Positions 9,523 to 18,253 of a stretch of DNA of 38,651 nucleotides are shown piece after piece. The translations under genes were made by a program, and so were the position numbers. The stretch lies in the NCBI GenBank assembly GCA_019638025.1, contig JAHBUO010000017.1, forward strand, positions 1 to 38,651. The letters are read 5' to 3'. This stretch comes from Ignavibacteriaceae bacterium. Lineage in GTDB: Bacteria; Bacteroidota; Ignavibacteria; Ignavibacteriales; Ignavibacteriaceae. Numbering within the stretch: position 1 is the stretch's first letter; each line of letters starts with the position of its first letter. The notes beneath the pieces are model-generated. The model saw only the letters and a list, made by a program, of their open reading frames with translations, was not told where the DNA came from and searched no databases.

Positions 9523-10248
9523 TTACAACAACCATTTTATGTATAGATTTTTTATATAACTATTCAAATTAAGACTTTGAATAACTTCATTTATTTCTTT
9601 CATCAACTTGATATTGTTTTTGGTTGAAACAATTCCAATTCCCGTAAGGTTAAATGGAGCAGTTGCTATAGCAAATGAATCTTTTGCTTTTAAGTATAAT
9701 CGAGATGATAAGTAATCACTAACAACAGCATCGACTTCACCTCTTTCGAGAGCCTTAAAGCAATCTTCTGTTTCCGGAAACTCGTTAATAAGAAAGTTAT
9801 AATTTACTCTGTTTACATCAAGATAAGCGTAACCGGTTGATTTTGCTTTTGCTGCAATTCGTTTTCCCTTAAAATCTTCTGTATTATAAAACTCATCACG
9901 ATTCTTTTTTGAAATTATAAATACAAGTCCTGTATTGGTGTAGGGGATACTAAAAAGATATTTTTTCTGCCGCTCTTCGGTAATGTGAATAGCTCCGATA
10001 ATTAAATCAACATTTCCTTTTTCAAGCGATTGGAACAACTCTTTAAAGGGAAGCTGTTTCCAGATAAATGGTTTCCCCAATTTTTTGGAAATTTCGTTCC
10101 CCAATTCGATTTCAAATCCATCTAATTCCCCTATTTCATTAATAAATGTAAAAGGAGGATAAAATCCGGTCCCTACTACTATGGTGTTTTTGCTTTGCGC
10201 ATTAATCAGAAGAGATGCGCTTAGTATCAAAAAAACTATTTTAATCAT
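9523..10248 (-). CDS. Periplasmic solute-binding protein, SBP_bac_3 family (normal lobe order)
   Basis: A 241-residue exported protein with a signal peptide ending near INAQS and no lipobox. It shows the usual family-3 (amino-acid type) order: GTGFYPPFTF, LDGFEIELGNEI, then AIHITEER with the carboxylate-binding Arg, then the second lobe with FKGKRIAAKAKST and the VDAVVSDY segment holding the Asp expected to bind the ligand amino group. No permease or ATPase is adjacent. Instead the hybrid histidine kinase starts one base after its stop, so the pair is probably an operon in which this protein supplies ligand information to the kinase. Stand-alone receptors of this type are known in chemosensory and two-component signalling. 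It also shows the normal fold order, against which the permuted proteins at 18254-23887 stand out. Confidence 0.88.
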   Translation of the reverse strand: MIKIVFLILSASLLINAQSKNTIVVGTGFYPPFTFINEIGELDGFEIELGNEISKKLGKPFIWKQLPFKELFQSLEKGNVDLIIGAIHITEERQKKYLFSIPYTNTGLVFIISKKNRDEFYNTEDFKGKRIAAKAKSTGYAYLDVNRVNYNFLINEFPETEDCFKALERGEVDAVVSDYLSSRLYLKAKDSFAIATAPFNLTGIGIVSTKNNIKLMKEINEVIQSLNLNSYIKNLYIKWLL

Positions 10249-10437
10249 AAAAATTACTCATAATTCAATCAGCTAAAATACTAACAAGTTATGAATTCTG
10301 AAATGTTCATACTCACATTACAATATTTTATCACAACTTTTGATTTCACTTCGATTGATTATCATTGACGCAACTTTTTCACTTGACCCTATTTCAGTTG
10401 TTAATTAAGTTTGAGATTCATATTTAGGAGATGTGCT

Positions 10438-10980
10438 ATGCTTCAGGTTATTGATGTTGAATTAACACCAAATCCACACGCATTAAAATTTATATTAAAT
10501 GAAAAGATACTTCGTTATGAAACCCGTCAGTTTCAGACAAAAGTCGAAGCTGAAAAAGATCCTTTGGCGAAACTGATTTTCGAACTCGATGGAGTTGTTT
10601 CAGTTTTTTATATGGACAAATTTATTACTGTTGAAAAAACGAAAGAGAGTCAGTGGGGACAAATACAACGTCCACTTGTAAATCTTTTAAAATCTTTTGA
10701 CGTAAATACTATTCCACCGGAAGAAGAACCAAAAGGTCTCGACGCAGATGCAAGCGAACTTTACAAAAAGATTAATGACATATTGAATCAGAAAGTAAGA
10801 CCCGCTTTAGCTTATGATGGTGGTGGGCTTGAAGTTCTTGGTTTAGAAGGTTATACATTGAAAATACGATATCAAGGTGCTTGCGGAAGTTGCCCGACTT
10901 CAATCAGAGGCACTCTTACTGCTATCGAAAGTCTTCTTAAGAAAGATGTAAATCCTGCTATAGAAGTCATTCCCGCTTAA
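10438..10980 (+). CDS. nfu: Nfu-type iron-sulphur cluster scaffold protein
   Basis: A cytoplasmic protein of 180 residues with two domains. The N-terminal Nfu_N domain (TPNPHALKF near the start, then FELDGVVSVFYMDKFITVEK) is followed by a C-terminal NifU-like domain (VRPALAYDGGGLEVLGL) with the cluster-binding Cys149-Gly-Ser-Cys152 motif in GACGSCPTS. Nfu proteins accept 4Fe-4S clusters and deliver them to target enzymes. I chose the ATG at 10438 because AGGAG lies 7 bp upstream and the conserved domain begins immediately. An upstream in-frame TTG at 10411 would add nine unconserved residues. The gene diverges from the binding-protein gene across about 190 bp. It appears monocistronic, closed by the hairpin at 10987-11019. 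Confidence 0.93.
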   Translation: MLQVIDVELTPNPHALKFILNEKILRYETRQFQTKVEAEKDPLAKLIFELDGVVSVFYMDKFITVEKTKESQWGQIQRPLVNLLKSFDVNTIPPEEEPKGLDADASELYKKINDILNQKVRPALAYDGGGLEVLGLEGYTLKIRYQGACGSCPTSIRGTLTAIESLLKKDVNPAIEVIPA

Positions 10981-10986
10981 AAATTT

Positions 10987-11019
10987 AGGGCTGTCATCGG
11001 ACTAATAATTGACAGCCCT
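10987..11019. terminator. Bidirectional intrinsic terminator
   Basis: AGGGCTGTCA (10987-10996) and TGACAGCCCT (11010-11019) form a perfect 10-bp stem with a 13-nt loop, between the convergent nfu and OsmC-family genes. On the minus strand the stem is followed by a T-rich run (AAATTTTTAA), giving a better intrinsic terminator in that direction. Confidence 0.82.
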
Positions 11020-11031
11020 TGCATTACATTA

Positions 11032-11454
11032 TTATTCAACAATTTTATATGAATGTGTAACTTCAGCAGCTTTTTCGAGCATCTTAGTAACCGAGCAATA
11101 TTTTGTTTGCGATAATTCGATGGCTCTCTCAATATCTTTTACCGGCAAATCTTTTCCTTTGAATAAGTATTCAACATGAATTTTTGTAAACACTTGCGGA
11201 TGTTCATCGGCTACCTCTGATGTAATATTAATTTCGAAACTTTCGAATTGAACTTTTTTCTTCTTCAAGATAACCACTACATCACTAGCTGTGCATCCAC
11301 CAAGCCCGATTAACAAAAGCTCTTTGGGGCGTGTGCCTGCATTACTTCCTCCAAAATCTTCAGGACCATCCATAGTAATCCAATGATTTGAATCTGATTT
11401 ACCTACAAAAGTAATTCCGTTTACTTGTTTTATGTAAGCTGTTTTTGTTGCCAT
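11032..11454 (-). CDS. OsmC/Ohr-superfamily protein
   Basis: A 140-residue cytoplasmic protein of the OsmC superfamily, whose members reduce peroxides with a pair of reactive cysteines. The two cysteines are Cys54 in GLGGCTASDV and Cys120 in TKYCSV, at the expected spacing. The GPEDFGGSNAGTRPKELLL segment is typical of the YhfA/OsmC-like branch rather than Ohr. The start ATG has AGGAG about 5 bp upstream. It lies 59 bp downstream of the thioredoxin-like gene on the same strand, so read-through from that operon is possible. The peroxide substrate cannot be told from sequence. Confidence 0.9.
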   Translation of the reverse strand: MATKTAYIKQVNGITFVGKSDSNHWITMDGPEDFGGSNAGTRPKELLLIGLGGCTASDVVVILKKKKVQFESFEINITSEVADEHPQVFTKIHVEYLFKGKDLPVKDIERAIELSQTKYCSVTKMLEKAAEVTHSYKIVE

Positions 11455-11513
11455 AATTCTCCTAATTTTTTCTTGTATGATGAATTAATCGGATAAAAGA
11501 TTCAAAGTGAGTA

Positions 11514-13388
11514 TCACTTAACCATCTCTATCATCATCAATAATTCTTCAACCATCTTCTCAGTATTCCCCGAAAAGCCGACACTCTTAAATCTAATATT
11601 TGCATCTTTATCAATAACGAACTTCGTTGGTATTCCTTCAACTTTGTATTTAGCAACGACTTCATTTTGCTCATCCATTAATACATTAAAAGTGTATTTG
11701 TTCTTCTCTATAAATTGTGTTACATGAGTTTTCTTGTCTGCTACATTTTCCCATGTATTAAGGAACAAGAATGTAATATCGGTATCATCATGGAGCTTTG
11801 TCACAGCTTTCTGCATTCCGGGAAATGAAACGAGACACGGATTGCACCAAGTCGCCCAAAAATCAACAACAATTGTCTTTCCTTTTAGTTTCGATAGCTG
11901 AATTTCCTCTCCACTTAAATTTAACAAGGTGAAGTCCGGAGCAGGTTCTGAAATGAGTTCCTTTAATAATTTTGATTTAATTTTATCCTTCAAAGGTTTC
12001 TCAAGCATTGATAAATATGAATTAAATTCATTTTCATTATCATTCTTCTTGAGATATTCTCTTCTGAACAATTCTTTAATTTCATCGTTCGCAGAACCGG
12101 ATTTTATAAACTCTTCTGCAATTTTATAGAAATCTTTTTTAAGTGAATTCAAAGTCTTTATGTAGCGTGAGTTTATTTCTACATTTTTCGATTCCGATAA
12201 TTTTACCCCCTTCTCAAGATAATTAAGAGCTTCACTCTCTTTTCCACTTTTGATTAATATTGAAGCATAAGTATCATAAGCAGAGGCAAGATTGGTCTCC
12301 CTCCCTTTTGCCCACTCTCTATTAGTGATGTAATCAGGTTTGGTTTCAGTTGGGTTTTCTATTTCTGATTGAGCAAGTTTGATTGCTGCAAGCGCAAACT
12401 GCTCAGCTAATTCAATATTCTCTTTATCGGAAGCAAACTTTAATGCATGTTTATTGTAAAACCTACGAGTTTCTGCGTTAGGGTATTGTTCGAAAAATTT
12501 CTTTGCAGATTCAATTCCTTTTGACAAATAAATATCCGACATAATATCATACATTCTTCCGAGTAATTTGCTTTCGGGAAAATCGTTATAGAATGCCTCA
12601 AACAATTCAATCTTTTTAACAGTATCTTTTTCAGTATTAAATGCTTGAGCTCTCAACATCTGCGAGTAATCCCCCTTCGGATAGTCGGTTGTCAATTTAT
12701 CACCATACTTTTTGGCCTCTTCTTGTTTTCTAAAACGTGAATACCATGATTGAAGTATTGTTAATTCTTCAAGTGATAAATTTTCTTTCGATGCAATTAT
12801 TTCTAGTTGCGCCAATGCTCGTTCTTGGGCTTTTGTTCTATCTATTCCCATCTGAATAGTGATATAGCTATTGAAATAATTAATTTTTGATTCGGGATAA
12901 TTCTCAAACTCTTTATCAAAAAGTGTATTTGCCAATACAGGATCTCTTTTCATCCCCGCGAAATACTCACCCCAATCAGAATGGGCTTCCGCCAATCCCG
13001 CATAAGCTCCGACTATTGGTTTGTTATCCTTCGAATAAACCAAAGTGTAAAAACCATTTCCTTCATTATTATCAAGTAGTTCATCACCATCATAAATTTT
13101 GAATACAATTCCGTTCACATTTTCGTCAACAAGAATTTCAGCTTTAATTTTTCCTGACTGATGACTTACTTCAACATCTTTAGCTTTAAGCAAATCCTTT
13201 CCAAACATATAAGCGGTGATTGCGATATTTTGAACATCTTTCAACTCACCGGTGGATTTGTCGTAAGTGAGTTTGAGAGTTTCACCTCTTTTTGGAAACT
13301 GTGGCTCTATTTTCAGTCTGCTCTCACCACCAAAAGTTAAAACACTAATTAGAACAATTAATAACAGCCAAATATTTACTGTTTTCAC
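11514..13388 (-). CDS. Exported TlpA/ResA-like thioredoxin protein with a long helical N-terminal region
   Basis: A 624-residue exported protein. After a signal peptide of about 20 residues comes a short beta-rich domain (to about residue 125). A long, mostly helical region (about 130-470) looks like TPR or other helical repeats. Last is a TlpA/ResA-type thioredoxin domain (about 485-624) that starts APDFTLLNL and carries the redox motif WCNPC near 513-517 and the cis-proline segment GIPTKFVID. Such domains reduce periplasmic disulphides, for example during cytochrome c maturation or repair. Similar large TPR-thioredoxin proteins are common in Bacteroidetes. The GTG start is preceded by a strong AGGAGG. 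It begins 27 bp after the permease gene and may be part of that operon, although the functions have no obvious link. Confidence 0.85.
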   Translation of the reverse strand: MKTVNIWLLLIVLISVLTFGGESRLKIEPQFPKRGETLKLTYDKSTGELKDVQNIAITAYMFGKDLLKAKDVEVSHQSGKIKAEILVDENVNGIVFKIYDGDELLDNNEGNGFYTLVYSKDNKPIVGAYAGLAEAHSDWGEYFAGMKRDPVLANTLFDKEFENYPESKINYFNSYITIQMGIDRTKAQERALAQLEIIASKENLSLEELTILQSWYSRFRKQEEAKKYGDKLTTDYPKGDYSQMLRAQAFNTEKDTVKKIELFEAFYNDFPESKLLGRMYDIMSDIYLSKGIESAKKFFEQYPNAETRRFYNKHALKFASDKENIELAEQFALAAIKLAQSEIENPTETKPDYITNREWAKGRETNLASAYDTYASILIKSGKESEALNYLEKGVKLSESKNVEINSRYIKTLNSLKKDFYKIAEEFIKSGSANDEIKELFRREYLKKNDNENEFNSYLSMLEKPLKDKIKSKLLKELISEPAPDFTLLNLSGEEIQLSKLKGKTIVVDFWATWCNPCLVSFPGMQKAVTKLHDDTDITFLFLNTWENVADKKTHVTQFIEKNKYTFNVLMDEQNEVVAKYKVEGIPTKFVIDKDANIRFKSVGFSGNTEKMVEELLMMIEMVK

Positions 13389-13415
13389 TTAATCCTCCTT
13401 TAATTGGAATAAACA

Positions 13416-14231
13416 TTATTTTCCTGAACCGGTAATAATTCCTTTAATAAAATATTTTTGCATTGAGAAGAATACTACAATTACAGGGATTAATGCAATA
13501 ACAGACCCTGCAGCGACATATCTATAATTATTCACAAATGTACCGAGCATATAGCTTAATCCTACTTGAAGTGTAAAATTCTCACTGCTTTTTAATATAA
13601 TCAATGGCCAAATAAAATCTCCCCAAGTTCCTATAAAAGTAAAAATAACTAATGTTGCCAGCGTTGGCTTTGTTATCGGGAGTAGAACTTTAAACCAAAG
13701 ATTAAACAAATTTGCTCCGTCGATAATTGCAGCTTCCTCAATATCTTTTGGAATTGATAAGAACGCCTGTCTCATCATAAAGATTGCAAACCCCTCAGCT
13801 GCAAATGGAAGTACCACACCGAAAAGGGTATCGACTAACCCCAGTGATAAAACAGTTCTGTAAAGAGGGATAACAATAATCTCTTTGGGAACAAGCATTG
13901 AAGCTAAGATTATCATAAAAAAAATATTCTTGAACTTGAAGTTAAATCTCGCCAATGCAAATCCGGTAAGTGAAGCTATTAGCACATTAACTCCAATAGT
14001 TGAGATAACAACAAACAATGTATTAAAAAAATATCTCCATAAAGGAATCGCATTAACTATCCCGATGTAATTATCTGTATTTATCTTTGATGGGAAAAGT
14101 TTTGGAGGGAATAAAAATACTTCTTCAGCTCCCTTAAATGATGTTGATAATAACCACAAAAATGGGAAAACGGCGACAATCGAAAAAAGTATCAAGAACA
14201 AATATTTTATACTTCCCAATTTCTTTTTCAC
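13416..14231 (-). CDS. Sugar-type ABC transporter permease, MalG/UgpE-like
   Basis: A 271-residue inner-membrane protein with about six transmembrane helices. It carries the EAA loop that docks on the ATPase: EEAAIIDGANLFNLWFKV, followed by LLPITKP. The N-terminal segment (FPFLWLLSTSFKG, then FLFPPKLFP) is typical of the MalG/UgpE/LacG branch (BPD_transp_1, carbohydrate uptake CUT1). The GTG start overlaps the TGA stop of the upstream permease in a GTGA, so translation is coupled. Partners are that permease, probably the binding lipoprotein at 16181-17455, and an ATPase that is not in this window; CUT1 systems often share a distant MsmX/MalK-type ATPase. The substrate is unknown. Confidence 0.92.
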   Translation of the reverse strand: MKKKLGSIKYLFLILFSIVAVFPFLWLLSTSFKGAEEVFLFPPKLFPSKINTDNYIGIVNAIPLWRYFFNTLFVVISTIGVNVLIASLTGFALARFNFKFKNIFFMIILASMLVPKEIIVIPLYRTVLSLGLVDTLFGVVLPFAAEGFAIFMMRQAFLSIPKDIEEAAIIDGANLFNLWFKVLLPITKPTLATLVIFTFIGTWGDFIWPLIILKSSENFTLQVGLSYMLGTFVNNYRYVAAGSVIALIPVIVVFFSMQKYFIKGIITGSGK

Positions 14232-15073
14232 TTCTGATGCTCCATCAGTTTAATGTTAGCTATAGAAAACCCCAGTGTTATCAAGAATAATATAACTCCT
14301 GCCGCTGAGCTTACTCCAAAATCAAATTTTTCAAATGCTTCACTGAATAGGTAATAAACGATGGTTTTATTATCCATTGGAGCACCGGGAATCATCACAT
14401 AAAGTTCAGTGAATATTTTAATTGCTGACGCCGCAGAAACCACGAACACAAGTGAGATTACATATTTCAACTGAGGAATGATAATATAAAAGACTTTGCT
14501 TATATATCCGGCACCATCAATTTCAGCAGCTTCTTCAATCTCCTTAGGAAGAACTGCCAATCCGGCTAAAAATATCATCATGTAGTATCCGGCACCCCGC
14601 CAAATTGTTACTATAAATAGACTAATCATATTTTCCGGAAAAGAGGAAAGCCATGGAATATTTGAAATGTTAATTATAGAGAGAAGATAATTCATCAAAC
14701 CGGTATCTTCTGCGAAAATCCACCGCCAAATAATTCCAGCTATAACAAGCGGTGTAACAACCGGAAGAAAATAGACCGAGCGCAAAATAATTGATATCTT
14801 TTTATTTTCCCTGAGGAGTAGAGCTAAGAGTAACGAGACTATTATCAATAATGGAGTCACTGCTAAGTATAAGAAAGAATTTAGAAATACATGCCAGAAC
14901 CTTTCGTCTCCGAAAAGTTTTATATAGTTACCAAACGCATTGTAACTTCTACTTCCAATTAAGGTGTAGTCAATCAGACTGAAATAAAAAATCTGAATCA
15001 TCGGCAGTAATGCGAAGATTACAAGGAATATTATTCCGGGTAGAAGAAAAAAATAGACGGCTTTGTTCTTCAT
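14228..15073 (-). CDS. Sugar-type ABC transporter permease, MalF/UgpA-like
   Basis: A 281-residue inner-membrane protein of the BPD_transp_1 family. The N-terminal helix and the following IDYTLIGSRSYNAFGNYIKLF segment region are typical of the UgpA/MalF type, minus the large periplasmic loop of E. coli MalF. The EAA loop is EEAAEIDGAGYISKVFYI followed by IIPQLK. It forms the heteromeric translocation channel with the MalG-like protein encoded 4 bp overlapping downstream. The gene is divergent from the GT9 gene across 91 bp, where both must have promoters unless transcription enters antisense through the GT9 gene from the binding-protein gene. Confidence 0.92.
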   Translation of the reverse strand: MKNKAVYFFLLPGIIFLVIFALLPMIQIFYFSLIDYTLIGSRSYNAFGNYIKLFGDERFWHVFLNSFLYLAVTPLLIIVSLLLALLLRENKKISIILRSVYFLPVVTPLVIAGIIWRWIFAEDTGLMNYLLSIINISNIPWLSSFPENMISLFIVTIWRGAGYYMMIFLAGLAVLPKEIEEAAEIDGAGYISKVFYIIIPQLKYVISLVFVVSAASAIKIFTELYVMIPGAPMDNKTIVYYLFSEAFEKFDFGVSSAAGVILFLITLGFSIANIKLMEHQK

Positions 15074-15164
15074 TAAATAATTTGATTTCGAAATATTATT
15101 ATTTTCACTTCAAATTTAATGATGAGTGTTGATATATTTGCACTAATCATAAATTAATTATTAT

Positions 15165-16184
15165 ATGCTTAGAATTTTAATTGTGCGCCCCGACCGTGTG
15201 GGTGATGTAACTACTGTTACTCCATTAGTCAGGGAAATTAAAAATAAATATCCCGATGCTTTTATAGCAACTTTAACGAAACCAAGTACCGCATCAATCT
15301 TAGAGAATAATCCTAATATCGATTTGATTCTTAAAGATAACCCGGAAAGTTTTTGGAAAACCGTAAGAGCCATTCGCAGGTGTGAGTTTACACATGGTTT
15401 TCTCCTTTGGCCTAATGAAAGATCCGCCTACTTAATGTTTTTTGGGGGAATTAGATATCGTGTCGGAGTTGGTAGTAAACTGTTTCAACTTATTACAGGA
15501 ATGAAGAGCATCTCCCGTAATAAGTATATTCCACTTCGTCACGAAGCCGATTATTCAATGGATTTCGGTAGAAAATTGGGGATTACAACCGATAATCTTC
15601 AACCCGAAATTTTTCTAACTCCTAAAGAGAAAACAGAAGCTAAAAACTTTTTTAAGCTAAAGGGAATCTTAAGTAACGAGAAGGTTGTAATTGTACATAC
15701 CGGCTCATTAAGTTCAGCGCCGAATTGGAGCGAACAAAAGTATCTTCAGTTTATCAATTCTATTTTGTCGGATGATAGATTAGCTAACGTAAAAGTATTT
15801 CTGACTGCAAGAGAAATGAGCGATGAATTTATAGATTCTGCCTTGAAACTATCACCACGAGTTTTCAACATTGTGAAAGAGACCGATGATTTGCGAATGT
15901 TAATTAAGGTCATTTCAAATGCTTCATCTTTAATTGGTTCATCAACAGGGCCTTTGCACTTAGCATCCGCTTTGAATATAAATTGTATCGGACTCTATTG
16001 CTGTGAGCCGATGCGATGTGTAAAAAGGTGGGGTGCGATAAGCATTAAAGCAGTTAACATTGAAATAAGTGAAGATTATTGCAAATCAAATTGTTCCCCT
16101 GATAAAAAAACATGTGCGTTTGAAAATGGAATTTCTATCGAGAGAGTAATCCAAATATTGATAAAACAATTATCCGAAGGTTAA
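15165..16184 (+). CDS. Glycosyltransferase family 9 (heptosyltransferase-like)
   Basis: A 339-residue cytoplasmic or membrane-associated GT-B enzyme related to ADP-heptose:LPS heptosyltransferases (WaaC/WaaF/RfaF). The N-terminal RPDRVGDVTTVTPLVREI is the family hallmark, as is the C-terminal nucleotide-sugar binding segment SSTGPLHLASAL. Three or more cysteines near the C-terminus (DYCKSNCSPDKKTCAF) match a pattern common in bacterial GT9 proteins. Likely role: adding a heptose or other sugar to lipopolysaccharide or another surface glycan; donor and acceptor are not predictable. The gene lies in the opposite direction between the binding-protein and permease genes of an ABC importer, and its stop overlaps the binding-protein stop by 4 bp. 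No clear ribosome binding site precedes the ATG. Confidence 0.9.
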   Translation: MLRILIVRPDRVGDVTTVTPLVREIKNKYPDAFIATLTKPSTASILENNPNIDLILKDNPESFWKTVRAIRRCEFTHGFLLWPNERSAYLMFFGGIRYRVGVGSKLFQLITGMKSISRNKYIPLRHEADYSMDFGRKLGITTDNLQPEIFLTPKEKTEAKNFFKLKGILSNEKVVIVHTGSLSSAPNWSEQKYLQFINSILSDDRLANVKVFLTAREMSDEFIDSALKLSPRVFNIVKETDDLRMLIKVISNASSLIGSSTGPLHLASALNINCIGLYCCEPMRCVKRWGAISIKAVNIEISEDYCKSNCSPDKKTCAFENGISIERVIQILIKQLSEG

Positions 16185-17455
16185 TCTTCCTTTAAAATTT
16201 TATTCCAAGCCACGACCGCTTTTTCTAAAGCAAAATCAATGTCGACACCACTTAAGCAGGACTTCTGAATTGCTTCTTCAAATGAATCTTTTAACAAATC
16301 GAACTTAGGATGAAGCAAATATCGTCTTAATCTTACTGCATCGGGCAATAACTTAGCTCCCATTACACGAGCCTTTGATTCCAAATCTCCGGTATGCGAT
16401 GTAAAATATTCATCACTGAAGGATTCTTTTGATGATGGGAATATTGTCGCTAACTTGCAAAATTCCGTCTGGTTTTTTGAGTTGGTCACATACAACGCAA
16501 ACTTGGATGCTTCTTTAATATTGATTGAGTTTTTCAATACACAAATTGACATTGCTGCAAGTTCGTGTTTACCCGTAACCCCTGTTAAAGGAGAAGCAAC
16601 TTCAGTGACTTCATATATTTGTGGCGAATTGATTTTTATCTGCTTCAAAAAAACCGGTCCTGTAAATATCATTGCAACTCTACCCGATTGATAATTCTCA
16701 ATCACACTTGAAGCTGATTCTATCACAGAACCCTTAGGCAAATATCCGTCTTTATACAGTTGAATCCATTTTTTAATCTTTTCTTTTGCTTCTGTGGAAT
16801 TGAATAAGGCTTTAGACCCATCAATGCGGGTCATCGGAATATTTTCTGATTCAAGCATCATTGGCAAAAAGCTATCCTTCCCAATATTCCAATAGAATGC
16901 ATATTTATTTGTTTTTCTTTTGTATGCTTTTATGAAGTCAATCATTTCTTCAAATGAACTTGGGACTGAATCCATTTCTGCTTGTCGCAATAACTCTTTA
17001 TTGTATATAAGTGAGTATGTATTTAAATACCAAGGAAGTGCGATCACACGATTATCAATAATTCCCGTCGACAAAGCATTTTCTATATAAATCGACTTTA
17101 ACGAATCAATTGATATATCTTGACTAAAATCATGCAAGATTTTGAAAGAATCAAACTTAGAAAGGAAATCACTTGAAAGATTAATCACATCGGGAGCATT
17201 ATCTGCGGATATTGCTGAAAGTAATTTCTGAATAGCAACATCGTATGGAATATCAACCCATTTTATTTTTATGTTTGGGTTTTGATTTTCATAATCGGCA
17301 ATAATCTTATTGAAGTAATCATTAAAAGTCGGACTCAATTGTAAAGTCCAAAATTCAATTACATTTTTATCCCGTTGCTCATTGCAGCTAATCGATGCAA
17401 AGCATAGCATAACAATGATAATCGTTTTAACATATTTTTTAACTAAATTATCCAC
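16181..17455 (-). CDS. Extracellular solute-binding lipoprotein, sugar type (SBP_bac_1)
   Basis: A 424-residue lipoprotein whose signal peptide ends in a lipobox with Cys24 (ASISC). The mature part begins VIEFWTLQLSP and continues with YENQNPNIKIKWVDIPYD and NAPDVINLSSDF, the usual beginning of family-1 (UgpB/MalE-like) binding proteins, and has the normal family length. It most likely captures a sugar, oligosaccharide or glycerol-phosphate-type solute for the permeases at 13416-15073. The three genes share a strand, but the plus-strand GT9 gene lies between them, so they are not a simple contiguous operon. GTG is the likely start. It diverges from the PaiB-like gene across a 50-bp gap. Confidence 0.9.
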   Translation of the reverse strand: MDNLVKKYVKTIIIVMLCFASISCNEQRDKNVIEFWTLQLSPTFNDYFNKIIADYENQNPNIKIKWVDIPYDVAIQKLLSAISADNAPDVINLSSDFLSKFDSFKILHDFSQDISIDSLKSIYIENALSTGIIDNRVIALPWYLNTYSLIYNKELLRQAEMDSVPSSFEEMIDFIKAYKRKTNKYAFYWNIGKDSFLPMMLESENIPMTRIDGSKALFNSTEAKEKIKKWIQLYKDGYLPKGSVIESASSVIENYQSGRVAMIFTGPVFLKQIKINSPQIYEVTEVASPLTGVTGKHELAAMSICVLKNSINIKEASKFALYVTNSKNQTEFCKLATIFPSSKESFSDEYFTSHTGDLESKARVMGAKLLPDAVRLRRYLLHPKFDLLKDSFEEAIQKSCLSGVDIDFALEKAVVAWNKILKED

Positions 17456-17505
17456 CGTAAACAGTATTATGGTTATTCGTACAAACGATTTAAGGATTTC
17501 TATTA

Positions 17506-18129
17506 ATGTATATTCCTAAAATTTACTCTGAGAAAGATAAGAAAAACATTTTTCGTATTATAAATGATAATCCATTTGGAATATTGATTGCCGCCCAAAA
17601 TAATTTTCCTCAAGCTTCTCACTTGTTATTTGAATTAATTGAGATTAATAGTGATATCTATTTATACTCGCATTTAGCTACTGCAAATCATCTAACAAAA
17701 CTATTAGGAAGCGAGATTGAATTCCTTTCAATCTTTCAAGGTCCATCAGCATATATATCTCCTTCATGGTATAAAGAGATGAATGTCCCAACATGGAATT
17801 ACATTGCGGTACACTGTTATGGAAAAACTGAAATTATTTCGAATAATGAGGATGAATATCTTTTGCTTGAAAGATTGGTTAAGCGATTCGAGGGGAAATA
17901 TAATCACAAATACAAATTAGAGGAACTCCCGACAGAATTTGTGAAGTCTGAAATGCGGGGAGTGACATCTTTCAAAATTAAAGTTGATAAAATTGAGGCT
18001 GCATTTAAACTTAGCCAGAACCGCACTGATGGAGACTATCGGAATATAATTATCAATTTGAGTAAATCAGACTTGCAAGAAGAACAACAAATCTCTGAAG
18101 AGATGAGACGAAAGAGAAATACAAAATAA
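17506..18129 (+). CDS. PaiB-family FMN-binding protein
   Basis: A 207-residue protein of the PaiB/FMN_bind_2 family, with a split-barrel flavin-binding fold. Characteristic segments are MYIPKIYSEKD at the start, NDNPFGILIAA, the SHLAxANHLTK segment, FQGPSAYISPSWY, VPTWNYIAVHCYGK and a C-terminal MRGVTSFKIKVDKIEAAFKLSQNR. Bacillus PaiB was named as a transcriptional repressor of sporulation and protease genes, but the family also resembles FMN-dependent oxidoreductases, so the function here is open. ATG at 17506 has AAGG about 10 bp upstream. It is divergent from the sugar-binding lipoprotein gene; a regulatory link is possible but not shown. Confidence 0.88.
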   Translation: MYIPKIYSEKDKKNIFRIINDNPFGILIAAQNNFPQASHLLFELIEINSDIYLYSHLATANHLTKLLGSEIEFLSIFQGPSAYISPSWYKEMNVPTWNYIAVHCYGKTEIISNNEDEYLLLERLVKRFEGKYNHKYKLEELPTEFVKSEMRGVTSFKIKVDKIEAAFKLSQNRTDGDYRNIIINLSKSDLQEEQQISEEMRRKRNTK

Positions 18130-18182
18130 AACAGATTCTATCTTTTCAATAATAATTGTATCAAAAATATTATTTATCGATT

Positions 18183-18210
18183 TTTACATAGTTAAATTCA
18201 CATTTATAAT
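18183..18210 (+). promoter_or_regulatory. Candidate sigma70-type promoter for the permuted-SBP ABC operon
   Basis: TTTACA (18183-18188) and a perfect TATAAT (18205-18210) are separated by 16 bp. The -10 box ends 43 bp before the ATG at 18254, allowing a leader of roughly 35 nt. AGGGG lies about 9 bp before the start codon. This is a sequence match only. Confidence 0.5.
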
Positions 18211-18253
18211 GATTAATGATTCTTAAACTAACTTCAAACATAAGGGGAATGAT

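Noticed and set aside
10411..10437. Upstream TTG extension of the Nfu protein
   Set aside because: AGGAG is placed correctly for the ATG at 10438, and the extension contains no conserved sequence.
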